Made by a program: the position numbers and the translations under genes. The notes beneath the pieces were generated by a model, which saw only the letters and a list, made by a program, of their open reading frames with translations, was not told the DNA's origin and ran no database searches. A DNA stretch of 64,000 nucleotides, taken from positions 5,118,001 to 5,182,000 of the forward strand of contig NZ_OY762929.1 in assembly GCF_963666675.1 (NCBI RefSeq). The letters are read 5' to 3'. The stretch is from an uncultured Desulfobacter sp. (GTDB lineage: Bacteria; Desulfobacterota; Desulfobacteria; Desulfobacterales; Desulfobacteraceae). The stretch's first letter is position 1. Each line of letters begins with the position of its first letter. Shown here piece by piece: positions 9,114 through 18,484 of the stretch.

Positions 9114-9812
9114 ATGAGGGCAAACAGCGGTAAATCAAATATTATCAGGCTGTTTAATGTAACCAAACGCTATGGCAGCAAGCTGGCCCTAAATGACATC
9201 ACCCTTGATATTGAGGCCGGTGAGTTCATTTTTATTTCCGGGCCTTCCGGAGCCGGTAAATCCACGCTGCTCAAAGTTTTATACCTGGCCGAACGGGTAT
9301 CCGAAGGCCAAATTCTCATTGACGGCATGAATCTGGCGCGGATTTCATCCACAAAACTGCCGTTTTTGCGCCGCCGTTTCGGCATGGTGTTCCAGGATTT
9401 CAAGCTGATTCCCAGCCGTACGGTGTTTGAAAATGTCGCCCTGGTGCTCAAGGTTGCCGGAGAAAAGCCGTCCTATATAAAAAGAAAGGTCATGCACGTA
9501 CTCAGGGTCACGGGCATGGATAAAAAAGCCAATCATCTGCCGCCCACCCTGTCGGGCGGAGAGCAGCAACGGGTTGCCGTGGCCAGGGCGGTGGTGGGAG
9601 AACCAGCCATTATCCTCGCCGATGAACCCACGGGCAGCCTGGACAACGAATCGGCCCAGCGCGTGCTTGATCTGCTTTTGGGATATCATCAGAACGGGGC
9701 CACCATTCTCATGGCCAGCCATAACATTGAGCAGATGAACCGATTCAACAAAGGACGAAATATCGCCCTGGAAGACGGAACCCTTAAAGGAATATCAACC
9801 ATTCTATGCTAA
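9114..9812 (+). CDS. ftsE: cell-division ABC transporter ATP-binding protein FtsE
   Basis: 232 aa. Walker A GPSGAGKST (about residues 43-51), signature LSGGEQQR, Walker B ILADEPTG and a switch His in ASHN. FtsE pairs with FtsX at the division septum and uses ATP to drive peptidoglycan hydrolase activation outside the cell. The following ftsX and EnvC-like genes fix the assignment over a generic ABC ATPase. Confidence 0.93.
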   Translation: MRANSGKSNIIRLFNVTKRYGSKLALNDITLDIEAGEFIFISGPSGAGKSTLLKVLYLAERVSEGQILIDGMNLARISSTKLPFLRRRFGMVFQDFKLIPSRTVFENVALVLKVAGEKPSYIKRKVMHVLRVTGMDKKANHLPPTLSGGEQQRVAVARAVVGEPAIILADEPTGSLDNESAQRVLDLLLGYHQNGATILMASHNIEQMNRFNKGRNIALEDGTLKGISTILC

Positions 9813-9840
9813 GAGACACAAACAAAAATGCGATTGCGAT

Positions 9841-10716
9841 ATGATGCGATTTTCGGGTAAAGCATTGACGGATATCCGGTCCAACCGGTTTTTAAATATC
9901 ATCACCATCATGACCATCGCCCTTTCCATTCTCCTGGTATCGGTTTTCATGCTTTTTTTTGAAAACGCAAGCCGGGTCCTTTCCTCCTGGAATCAGGGCG
10001 GACGGGCCATGGTTTACCTGAACGAATCATTTACCGAGGCCATGCTGCCCAATGTCAAAGAACAACTGACATCTTTGGGCGGTATCGAAGAAATGACATT
10101 TATCCCCAAAGCCCAGGCCCTGGAACGGCTAAAAAAAGAGCTGGGGTCCAAAACCCAATTTCTTTCAACCCTCCAGGAGAATCCCCTTCCCGACGCCATT
10201 GAAATCACCATGACCGCCCATTCAAATTTTGGTCAGATTCAAAGGGCCGCCGACCGGATTGAGGCCCTGGACATCGTAGACAGCGTAGAGTACGGACAGG
10301 GATGGCTGGGCCGCTTCTTCAAACTGTTCAATCTTTTCAAAATGACGGGATATACCATGAGCGGCATGTTTTTAATGATTGCCCTGTTCATCACGGCGAA
10401 CACCGTGCGCCTGGCCTTTTATGCACGGCAGACGGAAATAGAGATCATGCGACTGGTGGGTGCCACCGACAGCTTTATCAAAACACCGTTTTACGTTGAA
10501 GGGCTTCTCCAGGGATTTATGGGCGGGGTCCTGGGTATCATCATACTTTTATCCGGCTACCAGACGCTCTCTTCGGGCATTTCCCAAAGCCTGGGTGCCT
10601 ATGTCTATCTGGATATTCATTTTCTCTCCTGGCCGGCCATGGCAATCATTTTATTTTCCAGCACCTTTTTAGGTTGGTTCGGATGTTTCATTTCACTGAA
10701 GCAGATTTTAAAATAA
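9841..10716 (+). CDS. ftsX: cell-division protein FtsX
   Basis: 291 aa. A first transmembrane helix near residues 18-40, a large periplasmic domain (about 45-165) and three C-terminal helices give the FtsX/permease topology. FtsX transmits FtsE ATP hydrolysis across the membrane to an EnvC-type activator. Its 3' end overlaps the start of the EnvC-like gene, in keeping with co-translation of interacting partners. Confidence 0.92.
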   Translation: MMRFSGKALTDIRSNRFLNIITIMTIALSILLVSVFMLFFENASRVLSSWNQGGRAMVYLNESFTEAMLPNVKEQLTSLGGIEEMTFIPKAQALERLKKELGSKTQFLSTLQENPLPDAIEITMTAHSNFGQIQRAADRIEALDIVDSVEYGQGWLGRFFKLFNLFKMTGYTMSGMFLMIALFITANTVRLAFYARQTEIEIMRLVGATDSFIKTPFYVEGLLQGFMGGVLGIIILLSGYQTLSSGISQSLGAYVYLDIHFLSWPAMAIILFSSTFLGWFGCFISLKQILK

Positions 10717-12101
10717 AGCCGCTCGTTTTTGCCTGCATAACGGTTGTTGCCATTCTGTTGAGCCAGGCAGCAGGCCCGGGCTATGCACAGATTCTGTACA
10801 AAGGCAAAATTAATGCAGGCAAACTCAACGTCCGTTCGGCCCCGGACAACAACTCCTCGGTGGTGGTGGTGCTCAACAAAGGAGAACGGGTTGATGTGCT
10901 TGAAATGCAAGGCGGTGTCGGCGGGTGGCTGACGGTGGAATACAGAGGCATCAAGGGATATATCAGAAACCGCAGCCGCTACATTCTTTTAAAACAGGCA
11001 CCCACGTCCCCCGAACAAACTCCGTCCGGTACAAATCAATCCAGACAAGCCGCCATCGAAAGGCAGCTCCGGGACGAAAACCGGAAAGTCAAAAAATTCT
11101 CCCGGCAGGAGGTGCAGATCCTTGACGGACTGAACGAAATAGATAAAGCCCTGAACCGCGCCCGGCTGACAGCCCGGGATTTAAGGCGTGATGCCCTTAT
11201 TATTTCCGAGGAGATCGAAAAGACGCAACAGCGCATTGCAGCACTGAATAAATCAATGAAAGCCGCGCGGGACTACGCCGGGAAACGCCTGAATGCCCTG
11301 TTTCGCATGCAGATGATGGGGCGCCTTGAAATGGCCGCAGCCCCGTCCTCCTTGTTTGATTTTGTCATCACCCAGAATGGGCTTAAAAAAGTCGTGGCAT
11401 CGGATTTCACCCTGCTGGATGCCCAGGCCCGGAACATGCAGGAACTCAATGCCCTTGAACAGGACCTGAACAGTCAGCACAAGCTCAAATCGGATCTGCA
11501 GGAACAATTGGCCTATGAAATAAAAGTCCGGAAAAGAGAGGCCCTGAAAAAAGAAGAAATTCTCAAAGAGATCCAGCGCCGCAAACGCTTGGCCCTGGCC
11601 GCAAAGGAGTCCCTTGAAGTATCGGCCCGGGCCCTGAATCAGACCATTTCCGCCATCGCGCCCCAGGCCGCCTATGCCCAAGTAAAGACCTCCTTTGCCC
11701 GCCAGAAGGGGCGACTGCCCTATCCGGTAAAGGGTAAAATCATTTCAAAGTTCGGCACCAAACGCAAAGGCGATTACAACGCCTTCACATTTCAAAGCGG
11801 AATTGATATAAAGGCGGAACGGGGTACGCCCGTGAAAAACGTTTTCAGCGGAGAGGTCATGTTTTCCCAGTGGCTCAAGGGCTACGGCAATTTAATGATC
11901 ATCAACCATGGAAACAACTACTATACCCTTTACGCCCATGTCGAAGAGCTGTACAAAAAAAAAGGCGACCGAGTAGACACAGGAGAAATCATCGGCACGG
12001 CAGGAGATACCGGCTCCATCAAGGGGCCGTGCCTTCATTTTGAGGTCCGTCACCACGGCAAACCCGTCGATCCCCTCAAATGGCTGAAAAAAGGAGCATG
12101 A
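10683..12101 (+). CDS. EnvC-like murein hydrolase activator (SH3b, coiled coil, degenerate LytM/M23)
   Basis: About 472 aa from the ATG at 10683; a TTG 9 nt upstream is an alternative start. A signal peptide (to about residue 36) is followed by a bacterial SH3 domain (about 40-105), a long coiled coil (about 125-320) and a C-terminal LytM/M23 domain. The first zinc-ligand His of HxGxD is Gln (QSGID, residue ~371) and the first His of the HxH motif is Cys (CLHFE, residue ~450). The domain therefore probably lacks hydrolase activity, like EnvC, and activates amidases. Directly after ftsEX, whose FtsX binds EnvC coiled coils in E. coli. Confidence 0.85.
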   Translation: MFHFTEADFKIKPLVFACITVVAILLSQAAGPGYAQILYKGKINAGKLNVRSAPDNNSSVVVVLNKGERVDVLEMQGGVGGWLTVEYRGIKGYIRNRSRYILLKQAPTSPEQTPSGTNQSRQAAIERQLRDENRKVKKFSRQEVQILDGLNEIDKALNRARLTARDLRRDALIISEEIEKTQQRIAALNKSMKAARDYAGKRLNALFRMQMMGRLEMAAAPSSLFDFVITQNGLKKVVASDFTLLDAQARNMQELNALEQDLNSQHKLKSDLQEQLAYEIKVRKREALKKEEILKEIQRRKRLALAAKESLEVSARALNQTISAIAPQAAYAQVKTSFARQKGRLPYPVKGKIISKFGTKRKGDYNAFTFQSGIDIKAERGTPVKNVFSGEVMFSQWLKGYGNLMIINHGNNYYTLYAHVEELYKKKGDRVDTGEIIGTAGDTGSIKGPCLHFEVRHHGKPVDPLKWLKKGA

Positions 12102-12104
12102 CAA

Positions 12105-13415
12105 ATGAGAAAAACGAATTGGGCCGGATTGATGCGGCTCTGGATGACTGCGGCTGTGATCTTGATACTGGCTGCAGGTTCAGTGCATGCGGCTGAAGAA
12201 AAAACATATCAATCTTTAAAGCTGTTTGCCGACGTCCTGGAAGAGCTTGAAAACAATTATGTGGACCAGGTAAAACCCGAAGAACTCGTACACAATGCCA
12301 TCAAGGGCATGGTGGGCAACCTTGACCCCCATTCCAGCTTCATGCCGCCGGATGCCTTTGGGGACCTTCAGGATGATACCAAGGGAGAGTTTTCGGGTAT
12401 CGGCATTGTCATTACCATGAAAGACGGCATTCTTACGGTCGTCTCCCCCATAGAAGGTACCCCGGCCTATGAGGCCGGTATCACTGCCGGCGACATCATC
12501 GTTAAAATTGACGACGCCTCCACCAAGGACATGGCCATGTGGGAAGCAGTAAACAAAATGCGAGGCCCGCGATACGAAGAAGTAAAAATCACCATCATCC
12601 GGGAAAAGGCATCCGCACCGCTGATCTTTACGCTCAAACGGGACATGATCCCCATGACCAGCGTACGTTCGGTCATGCTCACGCCGGGGTTCGGATATTT
12701 ACGGATCACCAATTTCAGAATGAATACCTTGGATGATGTGACCGAGCAGCTGTCAGCCCTGGAAAAGCAGGGAGACGGCCTGAAAGGTCTAATTATCGAT
12801 CTTCGGGACAATCCGGGCGGCTTGCTGGACCAGGCCATTCGAATTTCCGACCTCTTTATTGACCAGGGCGTTATCGTATCCATCAAGGGCCGCATTGAAA
12901 AAAACAACCAGACATTCAAGGCCCATGCAAATTTCCCGGAACGCAACTATCCCATTGTCACGCTCATTAACGGCGGTTCTGCGTCCGCCTCTGAAATCGT
13001 GGCCGGTGCCCTCAAAGACAATTCGCGCTCTCTGATTTTAGGCACCACATCATTCGGCAAAGGGTCGGTGCAGACCGTGCGGCCGCTCAAGGACGGATTC
13101 GGGCTTAAATATACCATTGCCCGGTACTACACCCCAAGCGGCCATTCCATCCAGGCCAAGGGCATCGGCCCGGACATTACGGTGGAGGCGGGAAAAGTTG
13201 AGACAGCCCCCGAAAAAGAGGCCGCCTTTGACCTGATGCTCAAAGAAAAGGATTTGAAAAACAGCCTCAAACCCGAAGAACAAGAGGCTAAAACCAAGAA
13301 AAAATCTCCCAACGATACTGAAATTGAAAAACTCAATCAAGATGTCCAGGTAAAACGCGCCCTTGATATTCTCATCAGTTATGGTGTGTTCAGTAAAATA
13401 AATGACACAAACTAA
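12105..13415 (+). CDS. ctpA: C-terminal processing peptidase, S41 family
   Basis: 436 aa with an N-terminal signal peptide. A PDZ domain (about residues 85-170, with GIGIVI and GDIIVKIDD) sits before the S41 protease core. The core shows DLRDNPGGLL, the catalytic serine region GGSASASEI and the catalytic lysine in FGKGSVQT, i.e. a Ser/Lys dyad. It acts in the periplasm, processing or degrading envelope proteins, often murein hydrolases. The start follows GGAGC 3 nt after the EnvC-like stop; the C-terminal tail is charged and Lys-rich. Confidence 0.92.
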   Translation: MRKTNWAGLMRLWMTAAVILILAAGSVHAAEEKTYQSLKLFADVLEELENNYVDQVKPEELVHNAIKGMVGNLDPHSSFMPPDAFGDLQDDTKGEFSGIGIVITMKDGILTVVSPIEGTPAYEAGITAGDIIVKIDDASTKDMAMWEAVNKMRGPRYEEVKITIIREKASAPLIFTLKRDMIPMTSVRSVMLTPGFGYLRITNFRMNTLDDVTEQLSALEKQGDGLKGLIIDLRDNPGGLLDQAIRISDLFIDQGVIVSIKGRIEKNNQTFKAHANFPERNYPIVTLINGGSASASEIVAGALKDNSRSLILGTTSFGKGSVQTVRPLKDGFGLKYTIARYYTPSGHSIQAKGIGPDITVEAGKVETAPEKEAAFDLMLKEKDLKNSLKPEEQEAKTKKKSPNDTEIEKLNQDVQVKRALDILISYGVFSKINDTN

Positions 13416-14646
13416 ATCCACGGGCGGCACAAAGAAAACCCAGGGGAAAAAGCCCACGGCCCCTAAAAAGACAGTCAAAGCCGCCCCAAAAAAAGCGACG
13501 AAAACAAAGAAAAAGGCTGCCACAACCAGAAAGAGCGGAACAAAGAAACCTGTCAGGAAAAAAGGCCCCGATTTTTTACTTGAGGTGAAAAAAACAGTGC
13601 TGGGCCTTGCGATTCTTGTCTCGGTCTGCCTGGTCACGGCCATGCTGGTTGATATTTTTGTACAGGCCGGTCGCCCGGTGGCTCCGGAAACCCAGACAGA
13701 CAAAAAAACACCCCGAAACCCAAAGCCCCAGGATCCGGTGGCAGAGACACCCCGGCAAAAGGCACCGGATCCTGGGCCAAAACACCCGGAAACCGCCGAG
13801 CCGAAAATCATCTCCAAAGCCAAGGGCCTTAAGGAAAAAGACCATGCATCCGGAAGAAGCAGCCTAGCAAAGACATCTCTGCCCAAAGAGGGTTCGGCCA
13901 TTGTTTATGAAGTATACGATGATGTCACCCCGTCCCCCCCGAAAAAGGCTGTGCCGACAAATAAAAATAATGCTGTGCCAAGGATCGCCATCATCATTGA
14001 TGATATCGGATACAGCAAACGCCTGGCCATGGGTCTGGTCAAAGTGGATAAGAACATCACCTTTTCCATTCTTCCCTTTTCTCCGGCCGGAACCCAGCTT
14101 GCACACAAATTATCCGCAAAAGGGGCTGAACTGATGCTGCATCTTCCCATGGAACCCACCCAGTACCCCAAGGTCAATCCCGGGCCGGGGGCGCTGCTCT
14201 CTTCCATGTCGCCGGATGAACTTCTAACCCAGCTTCGCAAAGACATCCAGGCGGTGCCTGGTACAGTGGGGGCAAACAATCACATGGGGTCCAGACTAAC
14301 GGCGGATTCAGACAAAATGAACCAGATTTTCACGGTCCTGAAACAAAAGAATCTGTTCTTCATTGATTCCAGAACATCTGTTGAATCCAAAGGCGAACAG
14401 TCCGCCCGCATGTTTCAGCTGAAGTTCTCTCATAGGGACGTATTTTTGGATAATTTCCAGGATGTCGAATATATTTCAGGACAAATGAAAAAACTAATCA
14501 AGCTGGCCAAAGAACATGGCAGCGCCATCGGTATCGGCCACCCCCACCAGGCCACCCTGGATGCGCTGAAACGAGAACTGCCAAAACTCAAAGGAAAAGT
14601 GCAACTGGTACCGGCCAGCAGGCTTGTTGAAGTGCCGAACAGCTAA
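13402..14646 (+). CDS. divergent polysaccharide deacetylase (YibQ family)
   Basis: 414 aa. The first ~58 residues are an extreme Lys/Ala/Pro/Thr tail resembling histone H1, followed by one transmembrane helix (about 68-90), a Pro/Lys-rich linker, and the YibQ domain (about 195-412). The domain has IIIDDIGYS, LMLHLPMEP, GANNHMGSR and GIGHPHQAT, the metal and catalytic motifs of this NodB-related family. It overlaps ctpA by 14 nt. In other bacteria yibQ also neighbours envC and ctp-type genes, consistent with an envelope role. The substrate is unknown. Confidence 0.85.
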   Translation: MTQTKSTGGTKKTQGKKPTAPKKTVKAAPKKATKTKKKAATTRKSGTKKPVRKKGPDFLLEVKKTVLGLAILVSVCLVTAMLVDIFVQAGRPVAPETQTDKKTPRNPKPQDPVAETPRQKAPDPGPKHPETAEPKIISKAKGLKEKDHASGRSSLAKTSLPKEGSAIVYEVYDDVTPSPPKKAVPTNKNNAVPRIAIIIDDIGYSKRLAMGLVKVDKNITFSILPFSPAGTQLAHKLSAKGAELMLHLPMEPTQYPKVNPGPGALLSSMSPDELLTQLRKDIQAVPGTVGANNHMGSRLTADSDKMNQIFTVLKQKNLFFIDSRTSVESKGEQSARMFQLKFSHRDVFLDNFQDVEYISGQMKKLIKLAKEHGSAIGIGHPHQATLDALKRELPKLKGKVQLVPASRLVEVPNS

Positions 14647-15179
14647 AGCGCCAGGTATAATTCCAGGGCCTGATCCACGGGTATCCGGTCAGGCAGCCCG
14701 TCTTCAAAGCAGCTGATAAAATGGTTGTTGACTGCCGTTAAAAGGGTATTCATCCGGTCAAGATCCAGCATATCGGACCTGTCCAGTTTTTTTATGCCCT
14801 TAAAATTTTGGGGACAGAAATCCACCACGGCCCTGCCCTCTTTTTCCATATACAAAGGATACCCGTGGGTCCGGCAGATAATCGGCCGGGCCTCATACAC
14901 CACGCAGACATGGTCCACCAACAGGGGGCATGCACGATCGGTCTGTTGTGCCTGGTCAAGAACCCGTTCGCGGCATGACTCATCAAGGCGACCGAAGGCC
15001 CGGGACAAGGCAAAGGCCTCAACCGGAAACAAAGACAGATGCCTGCAGCATTCATCACACCCTTTTTTGCAGGCAAGGTGCGCTTCATGAACCCTGGCGA
15101 GCCGCTGGATGTGTTCATCCACCCGGGTGATCAGGTCCGTGTAATTTTTCAATAGCGTGTCAAGCACATGCTCGGTCAT
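14643..15179 (-). CDS. YkgJ-family CxxC-cluster protein
   Basis: About 178 aa from the ATG at 15179, chosen for its AAGGA 9 nt upstream; the open frame extends 39 codons further without a good ribosome site. Conserved cysteines form the YkgJ pattern: CKKGCDECC near residue 40, then CPLL, CVVY, CRTHGYP and a C-terminal DFCPQNF. The family is thought to bind zinc or an Fe-S cluster; its role is unknown. It is convergent with the yibQ gene, overlapping by 4 nt. Confidence 0.8.
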   Translation of the reverse strand: MTEHVLDTLLKNYTDLITRVDEHIQRLARVHEAHLACKKGCDECCRHLSLFPVEAFALSRAFGRLDESCRERVLDQAQQTDRACPLLVDHVCVVYEARPIICRTHGYPLYMEKEGRAVVDFCPQNFKGIKKLDRSDMLDLDRMNTLLTAVNNHFISCFEDGLPDRIPVDQALELYLAL

Positions 15180-15283
15180 GGTGTCCGTTCCTTTTTTAAT
15201 TCTCCGCCCCTTATACAGGACTTGCCATAAAATGAAAACGTCCGGTATAATATCAATCTGTTTATCAAACGACTCCCGACTCA

Positions 15284-15895
15284 ATGAGGAGAACAAAACC
15301 CTTGTCCGGCCTGATCCCGAAACATGGCGGATATCGCCAATTAAAGAGCTTCCAAGTGGCGCAGTTGTGTTACGACGTGACGGTACGTTTTTGAGATCGC
15401 TATGTGAACAAATTCAGCCGGACAAAGGATCAGATGGTGCAGGCGGCAAGATCCGGTGTTCAGAATATTGCCGAAGGCTCCCTGGCCTCGGCGACATCGA
15501 AAAAAATGGAGCTGAAACTGACCCAGGTTGCCCGGGCAGGTTTGGAAGAATTGAAACTTGATTATGAAGATTTCCTCCGGCAGCGTGGGATGCCACAATG
15601 GGATATGAAACATCCGCTCCGGCAGGCGCTGATTGATCGGCGGTGTCGAACCGCCGATGATGTGGCGTTTTGGGTGAAAGATGTGAGCTGTTCTTATGGA
15701 CAGGGTGGACATTGTACTTTGTCCACCCAAATCTATCCCGAACTCCCAGCCAACGCCGTTCTGGTCTTAATCGCCGTAGCCTGCGCACGCCTCGACCGCC
15801 AGGTCGAAAGACTGGCCAAGGATTTTGAAACCCAAGGTGGTTTTACCGAACGTCTTTACCGCGTACGCACGGCCAAATGCAAGCGCCTAAAATAA
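15284..15895 (+). pseudogene. four-helix-bundle protein with in-frame TGA
   Basis: From the ATG at 15284 the frame reads a conserved N-terminus (IPKHGGYRQL, then KSFQVAQLCYD) up to a TGA at 15392-15394, then continues in the same frame (DRYVNKFSRT and beyond) to 15895. The rest matches the four-helix-bundle (23S intervening-protein-like) family, with QAARSGVQNIAEGS and LELKL/DYEDFLRQ-type helices plus a C-terminal suffix domain. The TGA stands where relatives usually have Cys (FCDRY, from memory), so either a TGC/TGT-to-TGA nonsense mutation or UGA recoding. A GTG at 15404 could start a shortened 163-aa product. Function unknown. Confidence 0.65.
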
Positions 15896-15966
15896 CCGAT
15901 ACGAAATAGATGTTCCAATCAAAGGTTCCATGCTAAAGTAAAGAAAAACCTCAAACGGATCAGCAT

Positions 15967-18453
15967 ATGGATTCTCTCGTATTTGCCGCAGGATTCTGTA
16001 TCATTGCCCTGGCTGCCAGGCAGATCGGCGACACATTTAAACAGGCCGGTTTCCCCCTGATCAGCGGCTTTTTATTCACCGGCATCGTCGCCGGGCCCCA
16101 TGTGCTGAACCTGATACCCAGCCAGGCCGTTTCAAGCCTGACCTTTGTGGATCAGGTCTCCCTAGGACTGATCGCCTTTGCCGCAGGCGGAGAACTTTAT
16201 CTCAAAGAACTCAAGTCAAGACTGGCGGACATCGGATGGATTACATCAGGACTTGTGATCTCAACCTTTACCATGGGATCTCTGGCGCTTTTTTCCGTTG
16301 CGAACCACATCCCGTTCATGGCGGCCATGCCGGTTTCCGGGAAAATTGCCGTATCCATCCTTGCCGGTGCCATTCTGGTGGCAAGAAGCCCCTCTTCGGC
16401 CATTGCCATTATCAATGAACTCAGGGCCAAGGGCCGGTTCACAAAAACGGTCATGGGGGTGACGGTCATCATGGATGTGGTGGTCATTATGCTGTTTGCC
16501 GCAGCCACCACCATGGCCGACGCCCTGCTTACCGGATTGACCGCAAATGCCGGATTTATCCTTTTTCTGATCCTGGAGATCGGGTTATCCATACTGCTTG
16601 GCGTTCCTGTTGCCGCCATTTTATTTGTAATTCTCAGGCTTCGTGCCCCCTTTGTTTTAAAATCGCTGCTGGTCCTTTTAACCGGCTACCTTATTTTTAT
16701 CGGCGCCCTCTCCCTTCGGGCCTACATCCACAATAAAACAGCAATTGAAATTCTCATTGAACCCCTTCTGGTCTGCATGGTGGCAGGTTTCCTGACCGCC
16801 AACTCAAGGCGGTACAGAAAAGAGTTCCTTGACCTTCTCAACCGGTCCGGCCCCGGGATTTACATCGCCTTTTTCACCCTGACCGGGGCATCCATCCGTC
16901 TTGATATCCTGGCCGAAACCTGGCCCATTGCCCTTATTTTGTTCGGGGTTCGCATGTTTGCAATCTTTACGGGATCATTTTTAGGGGGATGCATAGCTGG
17001 AACCGGAGCCCAAAGCAGCCGGACCTATTGGATGGCCTTTATCACCCAGGCCGGTGTGGGGCTCGGGTTAGCCAAGGAAGTGGGCATAGAATTTCCCCAG
17101 TGGGGCCCCTCTTTTTCCACGATTTTGATATCTGTCATCGTCCTCAACCAGATCGTGGGGCCCCCGCTGTTCAAACTGGCCATCAAGCGCATGAAAGAAG
17201 ACCACACCCCGGCCAATCCCAATGCCGTCGCCGCGCCACGTAAAGTAGTAATTTTCGGCACCGACAGCCAGTCCACGGCACTGGCCCACACCTTGTTTTC
17301 CCACGGTTGGCGGGTGAAACTTGCCCAGCCCAAAGGTGACGCCACCTTTGCCGGCCTGGAAAACACCTCGCGGATACCTGTCCAGGTAGTGGACGGATTT
17401 GATTGCCGATCCCTTGAAAAGATCCAGTGCCGAACCGCAACAGCCATCGTGACCCTGCTCAGTGACAGGGAAAATCTGGAGATCTGCAAAACCGCCTTTG
17501 AACATTTTGCCACCCAGACCCTGGTTGCCCGCCTCAATGACCGCAGCAACCTCGGACCGTTTGAGGATCTAAACGTATTGGTCGTGGACCCGTCCACAGC
17601 CATCATCGGCCTGCTGGACCAGTTTGTCCGGGCGCCGGAGGCGGCGTCCCTGCTCATGGGATTTCACCGGGACCGGGATGTGGCAGACGTAACAGTCCGC
17701 AACCCGGACCTTGCAGGCCTGGCCCTGAGAGACCTTCGCCTGCCCTTTGACTCGGTGATTATGGCGGTTCGGCGCAGGGGCACACTTCTGGTCCCCCACG
17801 GGTTTACCCAGCTGGAATCCGGCGACCGGATCACGGTCATGGGCACCACAGCCGCCCTGAAGGAAATTGCCCTGCGTTTTGACCGCAACGAAGGACAGGC
17901 GGCCTTAAATCTAATGAAAAAGGCCCTGCCTGCACAATTGAAAAAAAATGAAGAAACATATTCCCCCATTGAAAACGGTCCCAAAGGCCGGTTTGATCGT
18001 TTGGTGGAAAAGGCGGTGGTGGCGGACCTCAAACAGGAAATGGACAAAAACGCCTTTTTTGAACTGGCGGCAAAACAGATGAGCAAACAAGTAAACGCGT
18101 CCGCCTCCACCCTCTTTGAAATGCTCAGCCAGAGGGAAAACGAAATGACCACGGTGCTGGCCCCGGGACTTGCCATTCCCCACATCATCATTGAAGGGGA
18201 AAACCAGTTCGGCATGATGATTGTCAGAAGCAAAAAAGGCATCATCTTTTCGCCCCAGGCCCCCGGGGTCCATGCCGCCTTTGTACTGGTGGGGACAAGG
18301 GATGAACGACGGTTTCACCTTGACGCCCTGTCCGCCATCGCCAAGATTGTCATGGACCCAAGGTTTGACCATAAATGGCTCAGGGCCGGATCAACCAAGG
18401 CGCTCAAAGACTTACTCCTGAATGCCGACCGGGATCGCAGGCCCGCCCCCTGA
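15967..18453 (+). CDS. CPA2-type cation:proton antiporter with RCK and PTS EIIA-like domains
   Basis: 828 aa. Residues 1-395 form a Na+/H+ exchanger domain of about 12 transmembrane helices. A cytoplasmic RCK N domain follows (about 418-530, FGTDSQSTALAHTLFSHGW), then RCK C (about 565-640), then an EIIA-like domain (about 690-820) with LAIPHIIIEG, where the His is the phospho-acceptor in nitrogen-PTS EIIA proteins. It should exchange K+ or Na+ for H+, gated by a nucleotide and possibly by phosphorylation. No PTS gene is nearby. Upstream AAACGG is a poor ribosome site. Confidence 0.85.
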   Translation: MDSLVFAAGFCIIALAARQIGDTFKQAGFPLISGFLFTGIVAGPHVLNLIPSQAVSSLTFVDQVSLGLIAFAAGGELYLKELKSRLADIGWITSGLVISTFTMGSLALFSVANHIPFMAAMPVSGKIAVSILAGAILVARSPSSAIAIINELRAKGRFTKTVMGVTVIMDVVVIMLFAAATTMADALLTGLTANAGFILFLILEIGLSILLGVPVAAILFVILRLRAPFVLKSLLVLLTGYLIFIGALSLRAYIHNKTAIEILIEPLLVCMVAGFLTANSRRYRKEFLDLLNRSGPGIYIAFFTLTGASIRLDILAETWPIALILFGVRMFAIFTGSFLGGCIAGTGAQSSRTYWMAFITQAGVGLGLAKEVGIEFPQWGPSFSTILISVIVLNQIVGPPLFKLAIKRMKEDHTPANPNAVAAPRKVVIFGTDSQSTALAHTLFSHGWRVKLAQPKGDATFAGLENTSRIPVQVVDGFDCRSLEKIQCRTATAIVTLLSDRENLEICKTAFEHFATQTLVARLNDRSNLGPFEDLNVLVVDPSTAIIGLLDQFVRAPEAASLLMGFHRDRDVADVTVRNPDLAGLALRDLRLPFDSVIMAVRRRGTLLVPHGFTQLESGDRITVMGTTAALKEIALRFDRNEGQAALNLMKKALPAQLKKNEETYSPIENGPKGRFDRLVEKAVVADLKQEMDKNAFFELAAKQMSKQVNASASTLFEMLSQRENEMTTVLAPGLAIPHIIIEGENQFGMMIVRSKKGIIFSPQAPGVHAAFVLVGTRDERRFHLDALSAIAKIVMDPRFDHKWLRAGSTKALKDLLLNADRDRRPAP

Positions 18454-18484
18454 AACAACACTTATTTTTAAGAAAGGATTTAAC

